Below, piece by piece: positions 8,130-16,678 of a stretch of 64,000 nucleotides of DNA. The notes beneath the pieces were generated by a model that saw nothing but the letters and a program-made list of their open reading frames with translations, made no database searches and was not told where the DNA came from. The stretch is taken from positions 1,471,001-1,535,000 of the forward strand of contig NZ_CP014143.1 of assembly GCF_001750105.1 (NCBI RefSeq). The letters are read 5' to 3'. Source of the stretch: Microbulbifer aggregans. Its GTDB lineage: Bacteria > Pseudomonadota > Gammaproteobacteria > Pseudomonadales > Cellvibrionaceae. A program made the translations under genes and the position numbers. Each line of letters begins with the position of its first letter. Positions within the stretch are counted from its first letter, which is position 1.

Positions 8130-10052
8130 TTACTGCGACTTGCGGACCCGCAGATACCATTCCGAGAGCAGCCGCACCTGCTTCTCGGTATAGCCCCGCT
8201 CGACCATCCGCGCGACAAAGTCGGCGTGTTTCTTCTGGTCTTCGGCGGAGGCTTTGGTATTGAAGGAAATAACCGGGAGCAGATCCTCGGTATTGGAGAA
8301 CATCTTCTTCTCGATGACGGCGCGCAGTTTTTCGTAGGAGCGCCAGTCCGGGTTTTTGCCCTGATTGTTGGCGCGTGCGCGTAGGACAAAGTTGACGATC
8401 TCGTTGCGGAAATCCTTCGGATTGGAGATGCCGGCAGGCTTCTCGGTTTTTTCCAGTTCCTCGTTGAGTGCGCCACGATCGAGGATCTCGCCGGTCTCCG
8501 GGTCGCGGTATTCCTGGTCCTGGATCCAGAAATCGGCATAAGTCACATAGCGGTCGAAGAGATTCTGGCCGTACTCGGCATAGGATTCGAGATAGGCCGT
8601 CTGAATTTCCTTACCGATGAACTCCACATAGCGTGGAGCCAAATACTCCTTGATGAAGCCGAGGTAGCGCTCCTGCTGTTCCGGTGGGAACTGTTCCTGT
8701 TCAATCTGCTGCTCCAGCACATAAAGCAGGTGGACCGGGTTGGCCGCCACTTCGGTGGCATCGAAGTTGAAGACCTTGGAAAGAATCTTGAACGCGAAAC
8801 GGGTGGAAAGCCCGTTCATGCCCTCATCAACACCGGCGTTGTCGCGATACTCTTGAATCGTCTTTGCTTTGGGGTCGGTATCCTTCAGGTTCTCGCCGTC
8901 ATAAATCCGCATTTTGGAGAACAGGCTGGAATTCTCCGGATCCTTGACTCGTGAAAGCACGGAAAACTGTGCCAGCATGCGCAAAGTGTCTGGGGCGCAA
9001 GGCGCCTTCGACAGCGAGCTGTGCTCCAGTAACTTCTTGTAGATTTTGATCTCCTCCTGCACGCGCACGCAGTAAGGCACCTTGACGATATAGATCCGGT
9101 CGAGGAACGCCTCGTTATTGCGGTTGTTGCGGAAGGACTGCCATTCCGACTCGTTGGAATGGGCGAGAATAATGCCATTGAATGGAATCGAGCCAAGACC
9201 TTCGGTGCTGTTGTAGTTGCCCTCCTGGGTCGCGGTAAGCAGAGGGTGCAGCACCTTGATCGGCGCTTTGAACATTTCGACGAATTCCATCAGACCCTGG
9301 TTGGCCCGACAGAGGCTGCCGGAAAAGCTGTAGGCGTCGGGATCGTTCTGCGGGAAGTCTTCCAGTTTGCGGATATCGATTTTGCCTACCAGAGCGGAGA
9401 TGTCCTGGTTGTTCTCATCGCCGGGCTCGGTCTTGGAGATTGCTACCTGGTCCAGAATCGAGGGCCGGATCTTGACCACCCGGAACTGGCTGATGTCACC
9501 GCGGTATTCGTGCAGGCGTTTGACCGCCCAGGGCGACATAATGGTATTCACGTAGCGCCGGGCGATGCCGTAATCCTCCTCCAGAATCTGGCCGTCTTCA
9601 TCGGGTGAGAACAGGCTCAGAGGAGATTCGAATACTGGCGATCCCTTGATGGCGTAGATGGGGATCTTCTCCATCAATGCTTTCAGTCGCTCCGCCAGCG
9701 ACGACTTGCCACCGCCGACCGGGCCGAGCAGGTAGAGGATCTGCTTCTTCTCCTCCAGGCCCTGGGCGGCATGGCGGAAGAAGGAGACAATCTGCTCGAT
9801 CGCCTCTTCCATGCCATAAAATTCACTGAAGGCGGCGTACCGCTTGATTACCTTATTGGAGAAGATGCGCGACAGGCGTGGATCGCGGGAAGTGTCCACC
9901 AGCTCGGGCTCACCGATGGCCATGAGCATGCGCTCTGCCGGCGAGGCATAAGCACTGCGGTCCTTCTTGCACAGCTCCAGGTACTCCTGGATGCTGAGCT
10001 CTTCATCCTGGATGGCTTCATACCGTTCCAGGTAGTGATTGAAAATCGTCAT
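8130..10052 (-). CDS. yeaG: PrkA-type serine protein kinase
   Basis: AAA-like serine kinase of the PrkA/YeaG family, 640 residues (E. coli YeaG is 644). The N-terminal part is an AAA+ ATPase-type domain with Walker A GPVGGGKSSLAER at about residues 108-120, and the C-terminal part is the PrkA kinase domain. It should autophosphorylate and act in the cytoplasm in nutrient and stress responses. The start MTIFNHYLERYEA at 10052 has AGGGAG upstream with good spacing, so the longer frame is not used. It leads the operon with yeaH and spoVR, 161 bases downstream. In E. coli the operon is RpoS-dependent; I could not identify a convincing sigma S promoter here. Confidence 0.95.
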   Translation of the reverse strand: MTIFNHYLERYEAIQDEELSIQEYLELCKKDRSAYASPAERMLMAIGEPELVDTSRDPRLSRIFSNKVIKRYAAFSEFYGMEEAIEQIVSFFRHAAQGLEEKKQILYLLGPVGGGKSSLAERLKALMEKIPIYAIKGSPVFESPLSLFSPDEDGQILEEDYGIARRYVNTIMSPWAVKRLHEYRGDISQFRVVKIRPSILDQVAISKTEPGDENNQDISALVGKIDIRKLEDFPQNDPDAYSFSGSLCRANQGLMEFVEMFKAPIKVLHPLLTATQEGNYNSTEGLGSIPFNGIILAHSNESEWQSFRNNRNNEAFLDRIYIVKVPYCVRVQEEIKIYKKLLEHSSLSKAPCAPDTLRMLAQFSVLSRVKDPENSSLFSKMRIYDGENLKDTDPKAKTIQEYRDNAGVDEGMNGLSTRFAFKILSKVFNFDATEVAANPVHLLYVLEQQIEQEQFPPEQQERYLGFIKEYLAPRYVEFIGKEIQTAYLESYAEYGQNLFDRYVTYADFWIQDQEYRDPETGEILDRGALNEELEKTEKPAGISNPKDFRNEIVNFVLRARANNQGKNPDWRSYEKLRAVIEKKMFSNTEDLLPVISFNTKASAEDQKKHADFVARMVERGYTEKQVRLLSEWYLRVRKSQ

Positions 10053-10422
10053 CGTGCACAACTCCCTGTGGCGTGTCGGACAGCTCTTCCAGCCAGTCGC
10101 ACCAATATCGTGCATGCTGGGTATCGCAGAGGCTCTCGCCTGTGTGAACAACTGACCCGTGCGGCTGACGATGCGGGCGCGACCTGCTCGGCAGGTTTCG
10201 CGGTAACTGAAAGGCGCTTTAGCGCTGAACTCTATCTTTATTCCCTATGCGACATATCTTCTGTCGCCAATCGCGAAACTGTAAAAATTTATCTCGCATA
10301 ATCAGGATAGCTTTCCCTCCGCTATGCGGGAGGCGCAGCCGCCAACATAGGTTGAATTAGGTGGCAGTTTTACGCTCTACTAGGCGCCCATTTTGAACAG
10401 CAAGAAGTTGGAGATTCGCGCC
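10053..10422. other. Divergent intergenic region between yeaG and galE
   Basis: This 370-base gap must hold the promoters of the yeaG operon (leftward) and galE (rightward). It contains short imperfect dyads, such as CCTCC/GGAGG around 10315-10332 and GCGC-TTTA-GCGC around 10214-10225. I see no credible small gene and no near-consensus promoter. Confidence 0.5.
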
Positions 10423-11448
10423 ATGGCGATCCTGGTAACCGGCGGAGCCGGCTATATCGGCAGTCACACCTGTTTGGAGCTGCTTGCGGCGGGCTGGGAA
10501 CCGGTGGTGGTGGACAACCTCTGTAACAGCAGTGCCGAGGCTCTGCGGCGGGTCGAAGCCATCAGCGGCAAGTCAGTGCCGCTCTACACCGCCGATATTC
10601 GGGATGCCGGCGCGCTAAGGGAGATTTTTTCCCATCATGAAGTCGAATCTGTGGTGCATTTTGCTGGCCTAAAGGCTGTTGGTGAGTCAGTTGCACAGCC
10701 ATTGCGGTATTACCAGAATAATGTTGCTGGCACTTTGACGCTCTGCGAGGTGATGGAGGAGTTTGGTGTTCGCCAGTTCGTATTCAGCTCTTCCGCGACC
10801 GTATACGGTGATCCGGCGATAGTGCCGGTTCCTGAGCAGTGCCCGACAGCCCCTGAAAGCCCTTATGGGACCAGTAAGCTGATGGTGGAAAACATTCTGC
10901 AGGATGTTTGTGCCGCGCCGGACAGCCAGTGGAAAGTAAGCCTGTTGCGTTACTTCAACCCGATTGGTGCTCACGAGAGTGGCCGTATCGGTGAAGATCC
11001 CCGCGGTATTCCCAACAATCTCCTGCCCTACGTTGCCCAGGTTGCCGTGGGTCGCCTGCCGCATTTGCAGGTGTTCGGCGATGATTACGACACCGTGGAT
11101 GGCACTGGCGTGCGTGACTACATCCACGTGGTGGATCTCGCCCGTGGACACCTGGCCGCTCTGGAAAAGCTGGGTCGCGCGGAGACCACAGCCGGTTGTT
11201 ACACCTATAACCTGGGCACAGGAAAGGGCAGCTCGGTCCTCGAGGTGGTCCGGGCGTTCGAGCAGGCCAGCGGGAAAGACATCCCGATCAAGGTGGTGCC
11301 GCGCCGTCCCGGTGATGTGGCCGAATACTTTGCAGCTCCGGCACTGGCTGAGCAGGAACTTGGTTGGACGGCAGAGTATGATCTTCTCAGGATGGCGGAG
11401 GACACCTGGCGTTGGCAGTCACAAAACCCCAACGGCTATAGCAGTTGA
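10423..11448 (+). CDS. galE: UDP-glucose 4-epimerase
   Basis: Interconverts UDP-glucose and UDP-galactose with bound NAD, supplying sugars for LPS or exopolysaccharide. The 341-residue protein is an extended [14 protein letters not shown] at residues 6-16 binds [11 protein letters not shown] near 125 carries the catalytic Ser, and YGTSK near 150 the Tyr and Lys. [13 protein letters not shown] near 235 is typical of GalE. The ATG at 10423 has GGAG ten bases upstream and gives the standard [13 protein letters not shown] start. It is transcribed alone and converges on the CapA-like gene 16 bases downstream. Epimerisation of the N-acetyl sugars (Gne) is possible and not excluded. Confidence 0.95.
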   Translation: MAILVTGGAGYIGSHTCLELLAAGWEPVVVDNLCNSSAEALRRVEAISGKSVPLYTADIRDAGALREIFSHHEVESVVHFAGLKAVGESVAQPLRYYQNNVAGTLTLCEVMEEFGVRQFVFSSSATVYGDPAIVPVPEQCPTAPESPYGTSKLMVENILQDVCAAPDSQWKVSLLRYFNPIGAHESGRIGEDPRGIPNNLLPYVAQVAVGRLPHLQVFGDDYDTVDGTGVRDYIHVVDLARGHLAALEKLGRAETTAGCYTYNLGTGKGSSVLEVVRAFEQASGKDIPIKVVPRRPGDVAEYFAAPALAEQELGWTAEYDLLRMAEDTWRWQSQNPNGYSS

Positions 11449-11464
11449 AGTTCCTTTGAACGAG

Positions 11465-12586
11465 CTATCCGGTTGGAGGTGGCCAGCTCAGCACCAGTGC
11501 TGAGCCGGTATCCTCCACCATCATCCCCAGTGATCGGTACTCTCGCTGCAAGGTCTTCTGTAGCCAGGTCCTATCTTCTGCATCCGCCCGGCACAGCCTT
11601 AACTTTTGTGACTTGAAAGGGATGAGCTCCAGGTTAAGGAGTGCCCCTGTTTCTGGATCGAGATCGACAGAATAGAGAATCCGCAGCTCGGGGCGATAAG
11701 CTTCATGCCCGGAAATTCCTTCGTAATCATTAATCAGGTCGCCACAGCCATATAGGATTGCGCGGTCTCGATAGATCTCGACCCCTTTGGGATGGTGGGA
11801 AGAATGTCCGCAGACGACATCCACACCAGCGTCTACCAATAGGTGGGCAAAGCCCTGCTGTTCTTCCGGGATGCGATAACCCCAGTTGCCGCCCCAATGG
11901 ATCGACACCATCACCAGGTCTTCCGGTTTACTGTATTTTTGGATGAACCGAATCAGTTTCCCGGCACTTCCTGACCTCAGGTCCGGTAGAAGGTGAACGC
12001 CGGGTAGCTCTGGCCCCGCAGACCATTCCGGTGGTACGCCACTACTGCCGTGAGCGCAGGCAAAAATCAGAAGCCTCTTTCCATCAAGCTGGATCTCGGC
12101 TGGGGCGCTCGCCTCCAGATCGTTGGCTCCGGCCCCCGCCAGTGTCAGGCCCGCATTGCGCAGGGTTCGCAAAGTCTCCGAGAGTCCCCCGTAGCCCCAG
12201 TCGAGGACATGGTTGTTAGCCAGGGTGCACACATCGATATTGGCGTCGGTCAGGCAGGGCAGGTTGTCCGGGTGCATACGATAGTTGATGCCCTTGCCGT
12301 GCCAGTAGTCATCGCAACGAGTCACCGCAGTTTCCAGATTGATGACGCGGAGTGCAGGTGAGCGTTTATTCATTTCGACAAGAGCATCACCCCACGGATA
12401 AGCGAAGTAAGCTTCTTTGAGGGCTGAGCCACTTTGCATCTCAGCAAGCCGGACATAATCAATGGCAGAGTGCAGATAGCTCTCGTGGATCTGTGGGCTT
12501 CCGGGATGGGGAAGGATCTGGTCGATGCCTCGTCCAGTCATCACATCGCCAGCAAGCAATAGGCGAACTGAGGTTGCAGGGTGCAT
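11465..12586 (-). CDS. CapA/PgsA-like metallophosphatase family protein
   Basis: 373 residues with the CapA (poly-gamma-glutamate biosynthesis) fold of the calcineurin-like superfamily. Metal-binding motifs are visible in order: LLLAGDVMTGRG near residue 12, NLETAVT near 85, ANNHVLDWG near 120, HWGGNWG near 230 and CGHSSHHPKG near 260. No signal peptide is apparent, which differs from secreted CapA lipoproteins. Bacterial homologues are mostly uncharacterised. No capB/capC genes accompany it, so polyglutamate synthesis is not implied. It precedes nothing in an obvious operon; apaH lies 63 bases upstream on the same strand and could be co-transcribed. Confidence 0.85.
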   Translation of the reverse strand: MHPATSVRLLLAGDVMTGRGIDQILPHPGSPQIHESYLHSAIDYVRLAEMQSGSALKEAYFAYPWGDALVEMNKRSPALRVINLETAVTRCDDYWHGKGINYRMHPDNLPCLTDANIDVCTLANNHVLDWGYGGLSETLRTLRNAGLTLAGAGANDLEASAPAEIQLDGKRLLIFACAHGSSGVPPEWSAGPELPGVHLLPDLRSGSAGKLIRFIQKYSKPEDLVMVSIHWGGNWGYRIPEEQQGFAHLLVDAGVDVVCGHSSHHPKGVEIYRDRAILYGCGDLINDYEGISGHEAYRPELRILYSVDLDPETGALLNLELIPFKSQKLRLCRADAEDRTWLQKTLQREYRSLGMMVEDTGSALVLSWPPPTG

Positions 12587-12649
12587 GGGTAACGTGTGCC
12601 TCCATCCCCAAGCTTAGCTTCGCGCACAGAAGCCAGGAGTTAGGAGAGA

Positions 12650-13462
12650 TCAAACTCCGCAATCAGCACAGAAAAATTTCTCATCGCTGAGGCGCATCGC
12701 TGTCAGGTAACCGCCCCAGACACAACCGGTATCCAGCGCGAAGACATTGGGGGTGTCGGCGCGTCCCTCGAGAGCGGCCCAGTGGCCGAAAATGATCTTG
12801 TCGTTGCGGGTTTTGCGCTCGGGATGGCTGAACCAGGGGAGGTAGCCATTGTGTTCGGCTTCCGGACCGCGCTTGGTCACCAGATCCAGCGTGCCGTCAG
12901 CCCTACAGAAGCGCATGCGGGTGAAATAGTTGGTGATGGAGCGCAAGCGCTCGATGCCGAGCAGGTGATCGCTCCAGCAGTGTGGCTCGTTGCCGTACAT
13001 GCCATAGAAGTAGGCTTTGGCCATGGCATCGTCAGCCAGCGCCCGATGTACCTCGCGGGAGAGTTCTACTGCTTTGGTGATGCTCCATATGGGTGGGATA
13101 CCCGCATGGACCATGGTAAAGCCCTTCTTGTGTACCACCAGCGGCAGGCTCTGCAGCCATTCCAGCAGTGTATCTGCGTCCTTGGCACGCAGGATTTTCG
13201 CCAGGTCGTGCTCTTTGTCGGTAAGACGCTTGGCGCCGTGGGCTAGTGCTAACAGGTGCAGATCATGGTTGCCAAGGACCGCGGTCACCTGGGCGCGGTG
13301 CTCGTACAGGAAGCGCAGGGTACTGAGACTGTCGTGCCCGCGGTGCACCATGTCACCTGCCAGCCAGAGTTTGTCACGGTCCGGCCGGAAGTGGACCTTA
13401 TCCAACAGTCGCATGAAGGGCTCGAAGCAGCCTTGAATGTCCCCGATGGCATAAGTGGCCAA
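12650..13462 (-). CDS. apaH: Symmetrical bis(5'-nucleosyl)-tetraphosphatase
   Basis: Hydrolyses Ap4A to two ADP and also removes Np4 caps from RNA. The 270-residue protein has the phosphoprotein phosphatase metal motifs GDIQGCF at residues 7-13, GDMVHRG near 36, GNHD near 65 and HAGIPP near 120. Length is close to E. coli ApaH (280). It is the last gene of the lptD-surA-pdxA-ksgA-apaH run. In most gammaproteobacteria apaG lies between ksgA and apaH, but here only 33 bases separate the two, so apaG has been lost or moved. Confidence 0.96.
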   Translation of the reverse strand: MATYAIGDIQGCFEPFMRLLDKVHFRPDRDKLWLAGDMVHRGHDSLSTLRFLYEHRAQVTAVLGNHDLHLLALAHGAKRLTDKEHDLAKILRAKDADTLLEWLQSLPLVVHKKGFTMVHAGIPPIWSITKAVELSREVHRALADDAMAKAYFYGMYGNEPHCWSDHLLGIERLRSITNYFTRMRFCRADGTLDLVTKRGPEAEHNGYLPWFSHPERKTRNDKIIFGHWAALEGRADTPNVFALDTGCVWGGYLTAMRLSDEKFFCADCGV

Positions 13463-13495
13463 AAGTCTTCCCCTGCTTTCTTTTTCCTGAAGGCG

Positions 13496-14293
13496 CTATT
13501 GATCCAATTTGGATAGGTGATTGGCGAGCTCGACAAATTCCTTGACGCTCAGAGTTTCCGGCCGGCGACTCGCATCGATAGAAAGCTCGGAGACATCGAG
13601 GTCAGGGTACAGTGGTTTGATGGCATTGCGCAGGGTCTTTCTGCGCTGCTGGAAAGCGACGTTGACGAGACGTTCCAGCAAGTCTTCGTCATCTGCAGGG
13701 TAGGGAGGGTTGGCGTGGGGCACCAGTCGCACAATTGCCGAATCCACTTTTGGTGCAGGGCGGAAAGATTGTGGAGGCACCGGGAACAGGCCCTGTACCC
13801 GGCAGTGATACTGAACCATGACGCTGAGTCGGCCATAGGACTTGTTGCCCGGCACTGCGCTCAATCGATCCACCACTTCTTTTTGCAGCATAAAGTGCAT
13901 GTCGCGGATCTTGCCGCGGAAGCCCAGCAGGTGGAACAGCAACGGCGTGGAGATGTTGTAGGGCAGGTTGCCAACGATGCGGAGCTGGTCGTCGCCTGCA
14001 AGGCTGCCAAAGTCGAACTTCAGGGCATCCTGTTCAATGATGCTGAAATCAGGGTAATCACGAAATTTGAATTTCAGCAGTGGGATCAGATCCCGATCCA
14101 GCTCCACCGCAGTCAGGGAAGGGCAGCGCTTCAGTAGCAGTTCAGTAATCGCGCCCTGACCGGGGCCGATTTCCACCAGCCGGTCTTCTTCTTTAGGGGC
14201 AATGGCCCGGACAATCCGCTCGATAATGTTTTCGTCGACCAGAAAGTTTTGGCCGAAGCGCTTGCGCGCCTTGTGTTCGAAAAAGTGATCCAT
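13496..14293 (-). CDS. rsmA: 16S rRNA (adenine1518-N6/adenine1519-N6)-dimethyltransferase
   Basis: Dimethylates two adjacent adenines in the loop of helix 45 of 16S rRNA during late 30S assembly, using S-adenosylmethionine. The 265-residue protein has the N-terminal KRFGQNFL motif, the SAM-binding EIGPGQGAIT near residue 42 and the catalytic GNLPYNIS near 108. Also called ksgA; loss gives kasugamycin resistance in other bacteria. It sits between pdxA (37 bases upstream) and apaH, as in E. coli apart from the missing apaG. Confidence 0.97.
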   Translation of the reverse strand: MDHFFEHKARKRFGQNFLVDENIIERIVRAIAPKEEDRLVEIGPGQGAITELLLKRCPSLTAVELDRDLIPLLKFKFRDYPDFSIIEQDALKFDFGSLAGDDQLRIVGNLPYNISTPLLFHLLGFRGKIRDMHFMLQKEVVDRLSAVPGNKSYGRLSVMVQYHCRVQGLFPVPPQSFRPAPKVDSAIVRLVPHANPPYPADDEDLLERLVNVAFQQRRKTLRNAIKPLYPDLDVSELSIDASRRPETLSVKEFVELANHLSKLDQ

Positions 14294-14330
14294 AGGGAAT
14301 GAATTCTGTCAGTCGTCTACGCAGTGTTTC

Positions 14331-15332
14331 TTAGAGAGCACGCAGCTCTGCCAGCTGTACTGCCTGAGCCAGGGCGGCGCGGAGGCTGCCACAGTCGGCC
14401 TCGTTCTGCCCGGCGATGTTGAGAGCGGTGCCATGATCCACTGAGGTGCGAATAAACGGCAGTCCCAGGGTGATATTCACGGCGTGGCCAAATCCTTTGA
14501 ATTTTAACACCGGCAAGCCCTGGTCATGGTACATGGCCAGCACCGCATCACAGCGAGCCAGTTGTGGCGGGGTAAACAGGGTGTCAGCGGGAAGTGGGCC
14601 GAGCAGGTGGAGGCCCAGGGCACGCAATTTATCCAGGGCCGGTTCGATGACTTCGATCTCTTCCCGCCCCAGGTGCCCGCCCTCACCGGCGTGCGGGTTC
14701 AGGCCGCAGACGCCGATTCTCGGTTCGCTGAGTCGAAACTGGTCACGCAGGCTGCGATGAAGAACCAGGATCGTCTGCTCCAGTCGCTCGGAAGTGATGG
14801 CTGCGCTGACGTCCTTGAGGGGCAGGTGCGTGGTCACCAGCGCCACGCGCAGTTCTTCGGCAGCCAGCATCATGACCACCCGCTCTACGCCGGCAACTTC
14901 CGCGAACAGCTCGGTGTGGCCACTGAAAGGAATGCCGGCCTCATTGATGACACCCTTGTGTACGGGGCCGGTTACCAGCGCATCGAAGCGGCGTTGCAGG
15001 CAGCCGCGGGCGGCAGTGCGCAGGGTATCCACAACATAGGGGGCGTTGGCGGGATTGAGCCTGCCGGGGGTGGCGGGCTCAGCCAGGGTGATCGGCTGCA
15101 CATACAGGGAGCCGTCGGGTGTATCCGCGGGTGCGGAATCGGGATCAAAAGGGATCAGCTTGAGGGGCAGGCTCATCCGCTCAGCGGCCTCCGCGAGGAG
15201 ATCCGGATCGCTCAGGGCGACAATCTGTACCGGGCCACGATGGCCGTTGGCCCGGCTGCTGGCGAGTCTGACCGCCAGCTCCGGGCCGATACCGGCGGGT
15301 TCGCCGGGGGTGAAGGCGATACGGGGGATCAT
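14331..15332 (-). CDS. pdxA: 4-hydroxythreonine-4-phosphate dehydrogenase
   Basis: Oxidises 4-phosphohydroxy-L-threonine in de novo pyridoxal phosphate synthesis; the product then decarboxylates and is used by PdxJ. The 333-residue protein has the expected N-terminus ITFTPGEPAGIGPE-like (RIAFTPGEPAGIGPEL), the divalent metal ligands in TGPVHK and SGHTE near residues 135-150, and AMYHDQGLPVLK near 275. Length agrees with E. coli PdxA (329). Its start codon overlaps the surA stop by four bases (ATGA), so it is translationally coupled to surA. Confidence 0.96.
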   Translation of the reverse strand: MIPRIAFTPGEPAGIGPELAVRLASSRANGHRGPVQIVALSDPDLLAEAAERMSLPLKLIPFDPDSAPADTPDGSLYVQPITLAEPATPGRLNPANAPYVVDTLRTAARGCLQRRFDALVTGPVHKGVINEAGIPFSGHTELFAEVAGVERVVMMLAAEELRVALVTTHLPLKDVSAAITSERLEQTILVLHRSLRDQFRLSEPRIGVCGLNPHAGEGGHLGREEIEVIEPALDKLRALGLHLLGPLPADTLFTPPQLARCDAVLAMYHDQGLPVLKFKGFGHAVNITLGLPFIRTSVDHGTALNIAGQNEADCGSLRAALAQAVQLAELRAL

Positions 15333-16678
15333 TGCTCGGCGCTGTCGGCGCTCTCCCCTTCCTCTTTGAGATTCGGCAGCTTGATATCCACGTAGGCCTG
15401 GTCGCGGATTTCACGGCGCCAGTTCTGCAGCTCTTCCTCATAGCGTCGATTGCGCAGCAAATTGGCCGCCTGATTACGAATGTACTGCTCGGTCATGTCC
15501 TGGTTGCGGCGGCCGTCCACCCGCAGGATGTGCCAGCCGAACTGGGACTTGAACGGCATGCTGATTTCGCCCACCGGCGTATTGTTCATGGCCTGGGTAA
15601 ATTCCGGCACAAACTGCCCGGGCATGGACCAGCCGAGGTCACCGCCGGCAAGCATGGTGCCGATATCTTCTGAGTGCTCGCGAGCCAGCTCATCGAAAGA
15701 GGCGCCACCCTCGATCTGCTTGCGCAGGTCGATCAGCAGGTTGTAAGCGGCGTCGTCATCGCGGATGGCGGAGGTCTTGACCAGGATATGGCGCACCTTG
15801 GTCTGCTCCACGACCTGTTCATTGGAGCCGCGCTGGGCGTGGATCTTGAGCAGGTGGAAGCCCGCATCACTGCGGAACGGGTCGGTGACATCGTTGACGC
15901 CAAGACCCTGGAGGGCATTGGAGAACAGGGTGGGCAGCTCGACAGTCTTGCGCCAGCCCAGGTCACCACCGGAGAGCGCGTTCTGGCCGGCCGAATTGGC
16001 AATAGCCAGTTGCCGGAAATCGGCGCCATCGCGTACCTGCTGTGCCAGCTGTTCAGCCTTTTCCCGCGCCTTGGTGACTTCGTCTCCCGGAGCGCTGGAG
16101 CTTACCGGAATCAGGATATGGCCCAGTTCATATTGGGGCGATTTCCAGAACTCGCCCTCCTTGGAGCGCAGGAAGTTGTCGATGTCCTGGTCGGTAATCT
16201 GGATACGGCGGTTGACGCTGCCCTGCTCGACGCGGCGGATCAGCAATTCGTTGCGGATCTGCTGGCGGAAAGTTTTCATCGACAGTCCGTCGGCGGCCAG
16301 GCGCTCGCGGAACTGCTCGGGGCTGGCGCCGGTATTCTGCATGACGCGGGCAATGGCCTGGTCCAGTTCGGCGTCGGAGACAGTGACCCCTGCGCGGGAA
16401 GCCATCTGCAGCTGCAGGCGCTCGATGATCAACTGTTCCAGTACCTGGCGACGTAGCACGTCGATTGGCGGAGCCTCGACGTTCTGTGCCTTGATCTGGG
16501 CCGTGATGGTGTTCAGGCGCTGTTGCAGCTCGCTGGCCATGACGACGTCGTCATCCACGACGGCGACAACGCGGTCGAGTTTCTGCACCTGGGCCATTGC
16601 CGGCGCGGCCACGACGGCACAGAGTGCCAGGGCGGGCAGCAGGGCCCGCTTGAGAGCGAATGCGGTCATTATTCTCAT
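15329..16678 (-). CDS. surA: Periplasmic peptidyl-prolyl isomerase and outer-membrane protein chaperone
   Basis: Holds unfolded beta-barrel proteins, including LptD, on the way to the outer membrane. The 449-residue protein has a signal peptide (LLPALALCAVVAAPAMAQ), a SurA N-terminal domain (about residues 30-150) and two parvulin domains near 175-275 and 290-385, both with the GGDLGW signature. Starts at 16678, 16681 (GTG) and 16669 are all possible; 16678 makes a one-base overlap with the lptD stop (TGATG) and is preferred. The lptD-surA-pdxA order is the classical one and couples the chaperone to its client. Confidence 0.96.
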   Translation of the reverse strand: MRIMTAFALKRALLPALALCAVVAAPAMAQVQKLDRVVAVVDDDVVMASELQQRLNTITAQIKAQNVEAPPIDVLRRQVLEQLIIERLQLQMASRAGVTVSDAELDQAIARVMQNTGASPEQFRERLAADGLSMKTFRQQIRNELLIRRVEQGSVNRRIQITDQDIDNFLRSKEGEFWKSPQYELGHILIPVSSSAPGDEVTKAREKAEQLAQQVRDGADFRQLAIANSAGQNALSGGDLGWRKTVELPTLFSNALQGLGVNDVTDPFRSDAGFHLLKIHAQRGSNEQVVEQTKVRHILVKTSAIRDDDAAYNLLIDLRKQIEGGASFDELAREHSEDIGTMLAGGDLGWSMPGQFVPEFTQAMNNTPVGEISMPFKSQFGWHILRVDGRRNQDMTEQYIRNQAANLLRNRRYEEELQNWRREIRDQAYVDIKLPNLKEEGESADSAEQ

